Positions 1 through 8,835 are shown, numbered from the stretch's first letter. The stretch: 64,000 nucleotides of DNA from JAAURS01 sp044923475 (GCF_044923475.1 NZ_CP137338.1:4154001-4218000); one strand, 5' to 3'. Numbers and translations are program-made. Notes: generated by a model from the sequence alone, not told the origin.

Positions 1-609
1 TTTGTCCGCCAAGTGGCAAAATCTCGTCTGTTCCGCCATCTGTATTGGGATGCGCTGTACGTTACTAAGGCTATCGAATATATCCATCGACGGCTTCTGG
101 GACGGCCCACCTACGGACGACAGGAAACGCGACGCTACTACGATATCTGCGCCAGGAAAGGGTTTTATGCGCTCATTGACGCTATTCTGGACAGCCCGGA
201 ATATCTGAATGCTTTTGGAGAAGATACGGTTCCCTACGAGCGTTACGTCACGCCGAGAGGGTATGAAATGCGATCGCACCATCGGGAGAGCAGCAGTAAC
301 AATAGCTCAGTTGGCCAACCTCGCGTTGCGGATGGGACTTGGGTTAAAGCGGCGCTTCAGAGAGCGGGGCATCTCAGGCAAGATGGGATTCTAGCATTGC
401 TTCCAGGTGCGGAGCCAGCAATGCTTTTACCTGCTCGGGAACCTAATGCTTTGCCGGAGTCTGAGGGCGAACATTTGGTAACAGCTACATCAGCTTCTAC
501 ACCAGCTTCGGTTGCCGAAGACCCTGCAACTTTGTCAACGGCTTCAGCGCAACCTTCTGCTGCAATTCAGTCTGATTCCTATGGTTCCTATGGATCGGTG
601 GCACTATGA
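1..609 (+). CDS. apcE2: Far-red phycobilisome core-membrane linker ApcE2, C-terminal part (cut by window edge)
   Basis: The reading frame is open from base 1, so the gene begins outside the window. The first ~95 residues are a phycobilisome linker (REP/pfam00427-type) domain: visible motifs are LYVTKAIEYIHRRLLGR, RRYYDICARKGFYALIDAIL and SPEYLNAFGEDTVPYERYVTP. A low-complexity tail rich in Ala, Ser and Pro follows (about residues 96-202). ApcE scaffolds the allophycocyanin core and anchors it to the membrane. The '2' paralogue is inferred from position at the head of a far-red cluster; the chromophore domain that would prove it lies outside. The stop overlaps the next ORF as ATGA, implying translational coupling. 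Confidence 0.85.
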   Translation, partial: FVRQVAKSRLFRHLYWDALYVTKAIEYIHRRLLGRPTYGRQETRRYYDICARKGFYALIDAILDSPEYLNAFGEDTVPYERYVTPRGYEMRSHHRESSSNNSSVGQPRVADGTWVKAALQRAGHLRQDGILALLPGAEPAMLLPAREPNALPESEGEHLVTATSASTPASVAEDPATLSTASAQPSAAIQSDSYGSYGSVAL

Positions 610-830
610 CACAACTCAATCAATCGACTCAATTTGAGGTTACTCAATATGAATCGACTCAATTTTTAACTCGCCCGCTCCCCCAGACCTCACGCGCACT
701 CAATCTTGAACCTGTAACGCGGAGTAACCTATGGCAACGGCTCTTTCGCTATTTCCCTAGACCCCAGCGCAGACTCTATCTGGGCTGGTTTGGAGGGATA
801 CAAATTTACTATAAAGGGAGGCGACCATGA
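606..830 (+). CDS. Small ORF with a D1 (PsbA) N-terminus-like C-terminal half
   Basis: This 74-codon ORF is coupled to both neighbours by 4-bp ATGA overlaps (606-609 and 827-830), so it is probably translated. Residues 1-39 are low complexity with repeats of STQF. Residues ~40-68 line up by eye with the start of D1: NLWQRLFRYF... then RRLYLGWFGGIQI, compared with SWERFCQW... NRFYLGWFGVLMI in the chlF product of this window. The D1 similarity stops before the first transmembrane helix. It could be a vestige of a far-red psbA gene, a leader or coupling peptide, or a small membrane-surface protein. No known function is assigned; a computed alignment has not been run. Confidence 0.6.
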   Translation: MTQLNQSTQFEVTQYESTQFLTRPLPQTSRALNLEPVTRSNLWQRLFRYFPRPQRRLYLGWFGGIQIYYKGRRP

Positions 831-1348
831 GCTTAGTTCAGCAGGTGATTCAAACTGCTGCTGAGGAATTGCGCTACCCCACCCCAAGCGAGATTCGTAC
901 GATCCAAAACTTCTGCGAAACCGGAGAACGACGGATCCGCATTGCGCAGATTTTGGCTAGCCACGAGCGGGAGCTGGTGGAGCGCGGCAGCTACCAGTTT
1001 TGGAAGCAGTGTCCCGTGACGCCTAGTAACAGCGGCAGTCTTCGTAAAACGGCTTCCTGTCAGCGCGATCAGGGGTGGTATATCCGGTTGGTGGCCTACT
1101 GTATTTTGGCAGGAAATGAGAAGCCCATGGCCGATATTGGCACCATCGGCATGAAGGAAATGTACAAGTCTCTAGGTATTCCGCTGGCGAACTGGGTGGA
1201 GGCCGTTCGCTGTCTCAAGGCAGAGGCGATCGCCCTCCTCGGCGAAGAAGACGCAGTGGAAGTCACGCCCTACTTCGACCACATTATCCAAGCATTAGCC
1301 TATCCCGGTGCCCCCTACTTCATGAACGAAGGCGTTCTGACGTACTAG
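827..1348 (+). CDS. Allophycocyanin alpha-like subunit of far-red phycobilisome (ApcD2/ApcD3/ApcD5 type)
   Basis: A 173-residue phycobiliprotein. It shows the allophycocyanin alpha signature ETGERRIRIAQIL, the bilin-attachment region with Cys in ASCQRDQGWYIRLVAYC, and EMYKSLGIP. It is about 12 residues longer than ApcA (~161) and ends in an unusual hydrophobic tail after LAYPGAPYF. It starts within the stop of the upstream small ORF (ATGA). FaRLiP clusters hold several ApcD-like paralogues that form red-shifted bicylindrical or core allophycocyanins; which one this is cannot be decided from sequence alone. A strong Shine-Dalgarno for psbD follows 40 nt after its stop. Confidence 0.85.
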   Translation: MSLVQQVIQTAAEELRYPTPSEIRTIQNFCETGERRIRIAQILASHERELVERGSYQFWKQCPVTPSNSGSLRKTASCQRDQGWYIRLVAYCILAGNEKPMADIGTIGMKEMYKSLGIPLANWVEAVRCLKAEAIALLGEEDAVEVTPYFDHIIQALAYPGAPYFMNEGVLTY

Positions 1349-1399
1349 CAGCGTTCTGACGTAAAAACTCGCAACTCGTCCTAAAACAAGGAGGATTGA

Positions 1400-2461
1400 A
1401 TGACTATTGCAATTGAGCGCCCCGAACCGGGGTGGGCAAGAGGGTTAAAGCTCTTTGACGATTGGCTAAAGCGCGATCGTTTTGTCTTTATTGGCTGGTC
1501 GGGGTTGCTGCTATTTCCCTGCTCCTTCTTGGCCCTAGGTGGCTGGTTTACGGGAACCACCTTTGTCAGTTCTTGGTACACCCACGGCCTTGCAAGTTCT
1601 TATCTAGAAGGCTGCAACTTTCTAACGGTAGCGGTTTCTACCCCCTCGAACAGCATGGCACACTCCCTGCTGTTATTGTGGGGGCCAGAAGCCCAGGGCG
1701 ACTTTACCCGTTGGTGCCAGTTGGGCGGATTGTGGACCTTTGTCGCCTTTCACGGTGTATTTGGCTTGATTGGCTTTTGTCTGCGCCAGCTAGAAATTGC
1801 TCGCCTTGTGGGGGTTCGACCTTACAATGCCTTAGCCTTTTCAGCACCGATCGCCACTTACATTGCCACCTTCTTAATTTATCCCCTCGGGCAATCGGGC
1901 TGGTTTTTTGGGCCGAGTTTTGGGGTTGCCGCTATCTTTCGCTTTATTTTGTTTGTCCAAGGCTTTCATAACTTTACCCTCAACCCCTTTCACATGATGG
2001 GCGTAGGCGGCGTACTGGGTGGAGCGCTCCTCTGCGCCATTCACGGTGCCACGGTTGAAAATACACTCTACGAGGATACGCGCGGCTTCAATACCTTCAG
2101 CGGTTTTACGTCCACTCAAGCCGAAGAAACTTACTCTTTTGTAACGGCAAACCGTTTCTGGTCGCAGATTTTTGGCATTGCATTTTCCAATAAGCGATGG
2201 CTGCACTTTTTTATGTTGTTTGTCCCCGTCTTTGGACTGTGGATGAGTGCGATCGGCATGGTTGGATTGGCCTTTAATTTACGTGCCTACGATTTTATTT
2301 CCCAGGAACTCCGTGCCGCAGAGGATCCAGAATTTGAAACGTTTTATACCAAAAACATTTTGCTGAACGAAGGTCTGAGGGCTTGGATGGCTCCGGCAGA
2401 CCAGCCCCACGAACATTTTGTATTCCCTGAGGAGGTCTTGCCCCGTGGAAACGCCCTTTGA
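1400..2461 (+). CDS. psbD3: Photosystem II D2 protein, far-red paralogue
   Basis: A full-length D2 of 353 residues and five transmembrane helices. Reaction-centre features are present: the TyrD region FLIYPLGQSGWFF, VQGFHNFTLNPFHMMGV with the special-pair and quinone-iron histidines, and IHGATVENTLYE. AAGGAGG lies 5-11 nt upstream of the ATG, preceded by only a short gap after the apcD-like gene. Being the D2 of the FaRLiP PSII block (with psbC, psbB, psbH) it is inferred to be the far-red isoform. Its 3' end overlaps psbC by 17 bp, the classic psbD-psbC arrangement. Confidence 0.95.
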   Translation: MTIAIERPEPGWARGLKLFDDWLKRDRFVFIGWSGLLLFPCSFLALGGWFTGTTFVSSWYTHGLASSYLEGCNFLTVAVSTPSNSMAHSLLLLWGPEAQGDFTRWCQLGGLWTFVAFHGVFGLIGFCLRQLEIARLVGVRPYNALAFSAPIATYIATFLIYPLGQSGWFFGPSFGVAAIFRFILFVQGFHNFTLNPFHMMGVGGVLGGALLCAIHGATVENTLYEDTRGFNTFSGFTSTQAEETYSFVTANRFWSQIFGIAFSNKRWLHFFMLFVPVFGLWMSAIGMVGLAFNLRAYDFISQELRAAEDPEFETFYTKNILLNEGLRAWMAPADQPHEHFVFPEEVLPRGNAL

Positions 2462-3863
2462 TCCTGCCACTATTACAACGGTTAAAACAGCCAAAGGTAT
2501 TAAGATTGTCACCCCTAGTGAAGGACGCGATCAGGCTTCCACTGGCTATGCTTGGTGGGCTGGTAATATGCGCCTTGCTAACATGTCTGGTCGGTTTCTG
2601 GGCGCGCACTTGGCCCATGCCGGACTGATGGCGTTTTGGGCTGGAGCCATGCTGCTGTTTGAGGTGTCTCACTTTACGCCCGATAGACCCATGTACGAGC
2701 AGGGCTTAATTTTAATGCCCCATGTTGCCACCTTAGGATTTGGTGTGGGGGCTGGGGGGCAGGTCATTGATATCTTTCCCTTCTTTGCAATTGGGGTCAT
2801 TCACCTCATCGGCTCGGGAGTATTGGGTATTGCGGGGACGTACCTTGCCATTCGCGGCCCCGCAAAGCTTCCCGGTTTTTTAGATTTTGACTATGGCGAC
2901 AAGGACAAAATCACCCTAATTCTGGGATTCAACCTGATTTGGCTCGGCGTTTTTGCCCTGCTCTTTGTCTGTAAGGCCATGTTTTGGGGCGGGATCTACG
3001 ACACTTGGGCACCAGGGGGCGGCAACGTGCGCCTGATTACCCATCCCACCCTCAATCCGCTGACGATTTTTGGTTACTTGGTTCGAACGCCCTACGGTCA
3101 GCAGGGATGGATTATCGGCGTCAACAATATGGAAGATCTGGTGGGCGGTCATATCTGGGTGGGTGTCCTGCTGATTGCAGGTGGCATCTGGCATGTTGTC
3201 ACCACACCCTTTAAATGGACGCATAAGATTTTTACTTGGACAGGGGAAGCCTATTTAGCTCAGAGCTTAGGCAATATCTGCGGGCAAGCCTTTATTGCAA
3301 CGGCGTTTATCTGGTTTAACACGACGGCCTATCCCAGCGAGTTTTATGGGCCAACTGCAGCGGAAGCTTCTCAGGCTCAGGCACTCACGTTTTTAGTGCG
3401 GGATCAAAATCTTGGTGCAAACGTGGTTTCTGCGCAAGGGCCTACGGGCCTCGGGAAATATTTGATGCGATCGCCCAGCGGAGAAATCATCTTTGGTGGA
3501 GAAACCATGCGCTTTTGGGATTTCCGAGGGCCTTGGCTAGAGCCGCTGCGCGGCCCTAACGGGTTAGACCTCGATAAAATTCGCCACGATGTCCAGCCCT
3601 GGCAAGTGCGACGCGCAGCGGAATACATGACCCATGCACCCCTCGGTGCCCTTAACTCAGTGGGCGGAGTGGCCACCGAAATTAACTCCGTCAACTTCAT
3701 GGCAACCCGAACGTGGTTAGCAGGCTCTCACTTTATTCTGGCCTTCCTGTTTTTAGTGGGGCATCTCTGGCACGCCGGACGGGCCCGTGCGGAAGCAGCT
3801 GGATTTGTGCGGGGCATTAATCGCGATCGCGAACCGGTCAAGGCCATGGCTCCCCTAGATTAG
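2445..3863 (+). CDS. psbC2: Photosystem II CP43 core antenna, far-red paralogue
   Basis: CP43 of ~472 residues. I place the start at GTG 2445, 8 nt after GAGGAGGT (2429-2436), because cyanobacterial psbC usually begins at a GTG inside the 3' end of psbD; the frame stays open upstream to 2418 but without a better start. Six-helix antenna features include YEQGLILMPH, GGVYDTWAPGGG-like GGIYDTWAPGGG, the lumenal-loop block YPSEFYGPT and GGETMRFWDFRGPW, which carries the Glu and Arg that contact the Mn cluster in CP43. It is the partner of psbD3 in far-red PSII. A hairpin terminator follows. Confidence 0.95.
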   Translation: METPFDPATITTVKTAKGIKIVTPSEGRDQASTGYAWWAGNMRLANMSGRFLGAHLAHAGLMAFWAGAMLLFEVSHFTPDRPMYEQGLILMPHVATLGFGVGAGGQVIDIFPFFAIGVIHLIGSGVLGIAGTYLAIRGPAKLPGFLDFDYGDKDKITLILGFNLIWLGVFALLFVCKAMFWGGIYDTWAPGGGNVRLITHPTLNPLTIFGYLVRTPYGQQGWIIGVNNMEDLVGGHIWVGVLLIAGGIWHVVTTPFKWTHKIFTWTGEAYLAQSLGNICGQAFIATAFIWFNTTAYPSEFYGPTAAEASQAQALTFLVRDQNLGANVVSAQGPTGLGKYLMRSPSGEIIFGGETMRFWDFRGPWLEPLRGPNGLDLDKIRHDVQPWQVRRAAEYMTHAPLGALNSVGGVATEINSVNFMATRTWLAGSHFILAFLFLVGHLWHAGRARAEAAGFVRGINRDREPVKAMAPLD

Positions 3864-3890
3864 TCCCTAGATTGATACAGAGGTGTTCGG

Positions 3891-3933
3891 GACGGAGGAT
3901 GCTGCAATTCCCTTCAGGCATCCTTCGTCTTTT
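3891..3933 (+). terminator. Stem-loop with T-run between psbC2 and psbB2
   Basis: GACGGAGGATGC (3891-3902) pairs with GCATCCTTCGTC (3918-3929), 11 of 12 strictly complementary plus one G-T pair, and is followed by TTTT. It is a probable intrinsic terminator or attenuator between the psbDC and psbB-psbH units. Confidence 0.7.
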
Positions 3934-3988
3934 CCTAACTTACTTTCTCTTTCCATTGAAATTCTGTTCGTAAAAGGAGTAAAACCCA

Positions 3989-5563
3989 ATGGGACTCCCT
4001 TGGTACCGCGTCCATACAACGCTCATTAACGATCCAGGACGGTTGCTGGCGGTGCATTTGATGCACAATGCCCTCTGTGCCGGATTTGCTGGTTCCATGC
4101 TTTGGTTTGAACTATTTTCCTATGACCCTAGCGACCCGATCCTCAACCCAATGTGGCGACAGGGCTGCTTTTTGATGCCGTTTGTGGCGCGTCTCGGCGT
4201 AACCCATTCTTGGCAGGGCTGGTCGATTACGGGCGAAAAGCTGGCAGATCCGGGGTTTTGGACCTTTGAAACGGTGGCGATCGCCCATATTATCTTTTCC
4301 GGCTTAGAGTTTCTAGCTGCCGTTTGGCATTGGAACTACTGGAATATTTCCACCTTCTTCGATCCGAAGACCAACAAACCCGCCCTCGATCTGCCCCGGA
4401 TCTTTGGGATTCATTTGCTGCTGGCAGGACTGGCCTGCTTTGGATTTGGTGCATTCCACCTGACGGGGCTGTTTGGCCCAGGAATGTGGGTTTCCGACCC
4501 CTACGGCTTGACGGGGCACGTCCAGGGTGTCGCCCCTGTCTGGGGGCCAGAGGGCTTTAATCCGCAAAATCCAGGAGGAGTAGTGGCCCATCATATTGCC
4601 GCAGGCATTGTTGGAATTGTGGGCGGACTGTTTCATATCTTCGTTCGTCCCCCAGAGCCACTGTACAGAGGGCTGCGCATGGGTAACATCGAAGGAGCCC
4701 TGGCCAGCGGGTTAGCCACCTTCTTTTTTGCGGCCTTTATTGCTACGGGTAGTATGTGGTACGGCACAGCTACCACGCCCATTGAGCTCTGGGGGCCCAC
4801 ACGCTATCAGTGGGATCAAAACTACTTCAACAATGAAATCAATCGGCGCGTCCAGGGAAGTTTAGCCGCAGGGAAGAGCCTTTCAGAAGCCTGGTCTGCG
4901 ATTCCAGAAAAGCTGGCCTTTTACGACTATGTGGGCAATAGTCCCGCAAAGGGCGGACTATTCCGAGTAGGCCGCATGGTCGATGGGGACGGTGTGGGTC
5001 AAGCATGGCTCGGTCATCCTGTCTTTAAGGACAATCAGGGTCGAGAGTTGTTTGTGCGGCGGATGCCCAACTTCTTTGAAAACTTCCCTGTCGTGATGTC
5101 CGATGAAGACAATATCGTTCGTGCAGATGTGCCGTTCTTCCGAGCCAAGGCCAAATATAGCGTCGAGCAGACGGGGGTAACGGTCAGCTTTTACGGCGGT
5201 CAGCTAGACGGTCAAACCTTCGACAATCCGCCTGTTGTCAAAAAGTACGCCCGTAAGGCCCAACTGGGCGAACCCTTTGAATTTAATACTACCATCCACA
5301 ATTCCGATGGCATCTTCCGCACCAGTAATCGCGGCTGGTTTGCCTTTTTCCATGCCTGTCTTGCCATTCTTTGGTTCTTTGGACACCTCTGGCATGGAAC
5401 CCGCGCCCTCTTCCAAGATGTCTTTGCTGGGATCGATCCAGATCTAGATGAGGAGCAAGTCGAGTGGGGCATTTACCAAAAACTGGGCGACAAAACCTCG
5501 CGCAAGAAGCCAGTGCTTCAACCCGCTTTGTCGGCGTTTCCATCTTCTCAAGAGGGTTCGTGA
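3989..5563 (+). CDS. psbB2: Photosystem II CP47 core antenna, far-red paralogue
   Basis: CP47 of 524 residues. It starts MGLPWYRVHTT, as the family does, 9 nt after AAAAGGAG. Antenna helices with chlorophyll-binding His are visible (LLAVHLMHNALCAGFAGSM, WHWNYWN, HHIAAGIVGIVGGLFH), and the large lumenal loop lies between helices 5 and 6, ending in GWFAFFHACLAILWFFGHLWHG. Length is near the usual ~510, with a slightly different C-terminal tail. Far-red identity is inferred from the cluster. It is separated from psbH2 by 279 bp holding a palindromic repeat element. Confidence 0.95.
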   Translation: MGLPWYRVHTTLINDPGRLLAVHLMHNALCAGFAGSMLWFELFSYDPSDPILNPMWRQGCFLMPFVARLGVTHSWQGWSITGEKLADPGFWTFETVAIAHIIFSGLEFLAAVWHWNYWNISTFFDPKTNKPALDLPRIFGIHLLLAGLACFGFGAFHLTGLFGPGMWVSDPYGLTGHVQGVAPVWGPEGFNPQNPGGVVAHHIAAGIVGIVGGLFHIFVRPPEPLYRGLRMGNIEGALASGLATFFFAAFIATGSMWYGTATTPIELWGPTRYQWDQNYFNNEINRRVQGSLAAGKSLSEAWSAIPEKLAFYDYVGNSPAKGGLFRVGRMVDGDGVGQAWLGHPVFKDNQGRELFVRRMPNFFENFPVVMSDEDNIVRADVPFFRAKAKYSVEQTGVTVSFYGGQLDGQTFDNPPVVKKYARKAQLGEPFEFNTTIHNSDGIFRTSNRGWFAFFHACLAILWFFGHLWHGTRALFQDVFAGIDPDLDEEQVEWGIYQKLGDKTSRKKPVLQPALSAFPSSQEGS

Positions 5564-5590
5564 GATTTGTGGTAGCTAGGTTTTAGATTT

Positions 5591-5788
5591 AACCCTTCTC
5601 CCAACTACGGTGTACACACAAGAATTGGTTATGTCGTTTCACACTCTAGATCCCCCTAAATCCCCCTTAAAAAGGGGGACTTTGAATCCAGTCCCCCCCT
5701 TTTTAAGGGGGGCTAGGGGGGATCGAATGCAGGGTTTCAAGGTTCTTCAGACTTGTGTGTACACCGTAGCCCAACGGGGAGAAGGGTT
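5591..5788. repeat. Nested palindromic (MITE-like) repeat between psbB2 and psbH2
   Basis: Three levels of inverted repeat are visible. The outer arms are AACCCTTCTCCC (5591-5602) and GGGAGAAGGGTT (5777-5788). The middle arms are perfect 18-mers, CTACGGTGTACACACAAG (5605-5622) and its complement (5752-5769). The inner part is a G/C-run hairpin at about 5649-5723, with CCCCCTAAATCCCCCTT on one arm. There is no coding capacity. The form is that of a small non-autonomous element or extragenic palindrome. As RNA it would fold into a long hairpin between two cotranscribed genes. Confidence 0.85.
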
Positions 5789-5842
5789 GCGATCGAAGGA
5801 AGAAATTTATGCAAGAGATTGAATATTTCAATGGAGTAAGCG

Positions 5843-6205
5843 ATGGAAACCACAAAATATCCTCCCAAAAAGATCGCTCCCATCCAGTATCTGCTGAGAA
5901 AACTAAATTCTAATACTGGCATGGTGGTTCGGGGTTGGGGTACAGCCCCCGTCATGGTTGTTTTAATGCTGCTATTTTTCTTGTTTTTACTCATTATTTT
6001 TGAAATTGCTAATTCATCCATTCTGCTGGAGGGCATTAACATCGATTGGTCAGTCCTCGATCGATACAGTGGCACACCCGCAACCCAAAACCCGTCTTTT
6101 GCGACGACGGGAATTGGAATCTTTTTGGGGCTACTGGCATTTGGACTATGTTGCGCTGCGTTCATCGTCTACGGATACCTAACCTATCCAGACGACGCCA
6201 AATAG
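5843..6205 (+). CDS. psbH2: Photosystem II PsbH, far-red paralogue with an extra C-terminal membrane segment
   Basis: Residues ~17-72 are a clear PsbH: LRKLNSNTGMVVRGWGTAPVM, one transmembrane helix, then SSILLEGINIDW. Typical PsbH is ~64-67 residues, but this protein has 120. After a short linker, residues ~87-111 form a second strongly hydrophobic segment (GIFLGLLAFGLCCAAFIVYG) ending in YPDDAK. The N terminus is also extended by ~15 residues. PsbH sits beside CP47 and stabilises QB function. The extra helix may occupy the place of another small subunit, but that is inference. Confidence 0.9.
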   Translation: METTKYPPKKIAPIQYLLRKLNSNTGMVVRGWGTAPVMVVLMLLFFLFLLIIFEIANSSILLEGINIDWSVLDRYSGTPATQNPSFATTGIGIFLGLLAFGLCCAAFIVYGYLTYPDDAK

Positions 6206-6234
6206 TGCCATTATCATTCTATTAGGTGCAGGTC

Positions 6235-8835
6235 ATGACGCAGCGCTTAATTAACATGCAGTCTGATGATGCTAGGCCAAAGCCGTTCGATTCCTTTGCA
6301 CCTTTTCCCCAAGGGCAATTAGATTCGTTTGCGCTGTTGCTGCACCGAATGATCGATCGCATTCGGCAGTCTTTAGAACTTCCAGAAATTCTAACTGCCA
6401 CGGCGGCAGAGGTACGAGATTTTCTGCAAACAGATCGCGTGATGGTGTATCAGTTTCATGCCGATGGGAGTGGGGAGGTGGTGGCGGAGTCTATTCAAGA
6501 CCGGAAACTGCCTTCGCTCTTGAGGCACAATTTCCCCGCAGAAGATATTCCGGCTGAAGCGCGATCGCTATTTCTGAGCGCCCGTCAGCGATCGATTGTG
6601 GATGTTGAAGCGCAAGAAATCGGCGTGAGCCCCTTAGACAGTGGATCGGTTGGAAAAGCATTGAGGTGCGATATTCGGTTTCGTCCGGTCGATCCCTGTC
6701 ACGTTGAATATTTAACGGCAATGGGAGTACGGTCATCCTTGGTCGTGCCAATTTTGGTCCAAAACCGCCTGTGGGGGCTGCTGGTATCTCACCACAGTAA
6801 ACCGCTCCGCATTACAGAGCATTCACTTCAAGTAGTTCAGCTGGTTGCCGATCAGGTCTCTATTGCGATTTCCCAATCTGACCTCCTCCTCCAAACTCGC
6901 TTACGTGCCATTCAAGAAGCCACCGTCAATCGAGTTACGATGTTGCTCCACGCCACGCCAGAGATGCAATTTCAAGCTGCCTTAGAACAAACGATTGCGA
7001 CCCTGCATGGGACGGGAGGCAGGCTTTATATTGCTGCGCCGAATGCCCATCAAGTACCGCAGCTCTTTACCTACGGCAGTCAGCCAGCAATGACAGATTG
7101 CAGCAACGGAGTTGAACGTATTGAGCAGCATCTCCACTGGCAAACATGGCTGGCGATGGAAGACGCCGTTGTTAAAGAGGCTGGGATTTGGGCGATTGCC
7201 GATCTATACCAATCTGTCATGCCCTCCGATCTCGCGATGGCTTTTCTAGAAACACCTGTAAGAGGGCTGCTAACGGTGCACCTCTGCTATCGCAAACTCA
7301 CCTTAGGTTACCTCAGTATTTTTCGACGTGAAATCGACCTAGAACGCATTTGGGCCGGACAAATCGATCCAGACGATCCGCGTCAACAGCGGCCTCGTCT
7401 GTCATTTGAAACCTGGCGAGAGCAAAAAAAAGGTCAGGCACAGCCATGGACTGCCGCAGACATCGATCTAGCCAAGGAATTAGGAGAGCATTTCGCTGGT
7501 GCGATCTATCAAGGCGAGCTGTACAAGCAAGTTCACGCCCTCAATGCCAATCTCAAGCTAGATATTCAAAAGCGCAGGCAGGCAGAACAAGAGATTGTTG
7601 CCCTTAATACAGAACTTGAAAGCCGCGTACTAGAGCGTACCGCCCAGCTTCAGCAGGCCAATGAAGATCTTGTGAAAGAAATTAAGGAACGGGAGCGGAT
7701 TTGGGTAGCGCACCAGCAAGCAGAAGCCTCCCTAGAGCGTCTCAGTCGTCACAATCAACTCATTTTAAATTCTGCAGGCGAAGGGATTTACGGTCTGAAT
7801 CTCCAGGGCAAAATTACCTTTGCCAACCCCGCAGCGGCCAGAATTTTAGGCTACGAAGTCAATCAGCTGATCGGGCAGTGGATGCACACTCTGCTGCATC
7901 ACTCCCAGCCCGATGGTAATCTGTATCTTCTCCCAGAAAACCCGATTTATGCCACCCTACGGGAGGGCAAACTTCAGCAAATAACAGGCGATCTATTTCG
8001 CTGTCGAGATGGATCGATGATTCCCGTAGAGTATGTTAGCAGCCCAATTCGGGAACGAAACAAAATTGCGGGAGCTGTCGTTTTGTTCAAAGACATCACA
8101 GAACGACAACTGATAGAAAAAATTAAAGATCAGTTTGTTTCCATTGTCAGTCACGAACTCCGTACCCCACTCACTTCCATCCGCAGTACCTTAGGGCTAC
8201 TCTCTAGCGGCTGGCTCAAAAGCCACCCCGAAAAAAGCCAGCGCATGCTGGACATCGCGTTTTCCAATACCAATCGCCTGGTGCGACTCATTGGGGACAT
8301 CCTGGATATTGAGCGCATGAAGTTTGGCAAGGTTGCGATGGAGAAAACGCACTGCAATGTTGCTGAGGTGATGATTCAGTCTGCAGATGCGATGCGGGCT
8401 ATGGCCCATAAGGCTGACATTACGCTGCTGGTGGAGCCAGTAACGGCCAATCTCTGGGCTGACTCCGATCGCATTATTCAAACGCTGACGAATTTACTGA
8501 ATAACGCCATCAAATTTTCGCCGCCCAATACCACCGTCCGGCTGAAAGCGGAATTGCAAACCCACTCCCAAAGGCCTCAGCGTTGCCGAACCCCCTACCT
8601 TTTGTTTCAAGTCATTGATGAGGGTATTGGCATCCCAGAAGACAAACTGGAATCCATTTTCGATCGATTTCAGCAGGTAGATGTCTCAAACGCCCGCAGC
8701 CAAGGCGGAACGGGACTAGGCTTAACCATTTGCCGAGAGATTGTGGAGCAACACGACGGTCAAATTTGGGTTGAAAGTCAGCTCGGTCGAGGCAGTACAT
8801 TTTATTTCACACTACCGGTGAGCGATCGTGATTAA
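6235..8835 (+). CDS. rfpA: RfpA, knotless phytochrome histidine kinase of far-red photoacclimation
   Basis: About 866 residues from ATG 6235; GTG 6226 is an alternative in-frame start. The order of domains is: a GAF domain without a preceding PAS (knotless type) with the bilin-binding Cys in VDPCHVEYLTAMGV (~residue 155), a PHY/GAF-like second sensor (~230-420), a coiled coil with a cyanophytochrome-like S-helix (~430-490), PAS (~500-625), HisKA with SHELRTPLTSIRSTLGLL (H-box), and HATPase_c with NLLNNAIKF and GTGLGL. RfpA is the far-red sensor that signals through RfpC to the activator RfpB. It overlaps rfpC by 8 bp. Confidence 0.9.
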   Translation: MTQRLINMQSDDARPKPFDSFAPFPQGQLDSFALLLHRMIDRIRQSLELPEILTATAAEVRDFLQTDRVMVYQFHADGSGEVVAESIQDRKLPSLLRHNFPAEDIPAEARSLFLSARQRSIVDVEAQEIGVSPLDSGSVGKALRCDIRFRPVDPCHVEYLTAMGVRSSLVVPILVQNRLWGLLVSHHSKPLRITEHSLQVVQLVADQVSIAISQSDLLLQTRLRAIQEATVNRVTMLLHATPEMQFQAALEQTIATLHGTGGRLYIAAPNAHQVPQLFTYGSQPAMTDCSNGVERIEQHLHWQTWLAMEDAVVKEAGIWAIADLYQSVMPSDLAMAFLETPVRGLLTVHLCYRKLTLGYLSIFRREIDLERIWAGQIDPDDPRQQRPRLSFETWREQKKGQAQPWTAADIDLAKELGEHFAGAIYQGELYKQVHALNANLKLDIQKRRQAEQEIVALNTELESRVLERTAQLQQANEDLVKEIKERERIWVAHQQAEASLERLSRHNQLILNSAGEGIYGLNLQGKITFANPAAARILGYEVNQLIGQWMHTLLHHSQPDGNLYLLPENPIYATLREGKLQQITGDLFRCRDGSMIPVEYVSSPIRERNKIAGAVVLFKDITERQLIEKIKDQFVSIVSHELRTPLTSIRSTLGLLSSGWLKSHPEKSQRMLDIAFSNTNRLVRLIGDILDIERMKFGKVAMEKTHCNVAEVMIQSADAMRAMAHKADITLLVEPVTANLWADSDRIIQTLTNLLNNAIKFSPPNTTVRLKAELQTHSQRPQRCRTPYLLFQVIDEGIGIPEDKLESIFDRFQQVDVSNARSQGGTGLGLTICREIVEQHDGQIWVESQLGRGSTFYFTLPVSDRD

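Noticed and set aside
2418..2444. Upstream extension of psbC to TTG 2418
   Set aside because: GTG 2445 has a well-spaced GAGGAGG and matches the conserved psbC start inside psbD.
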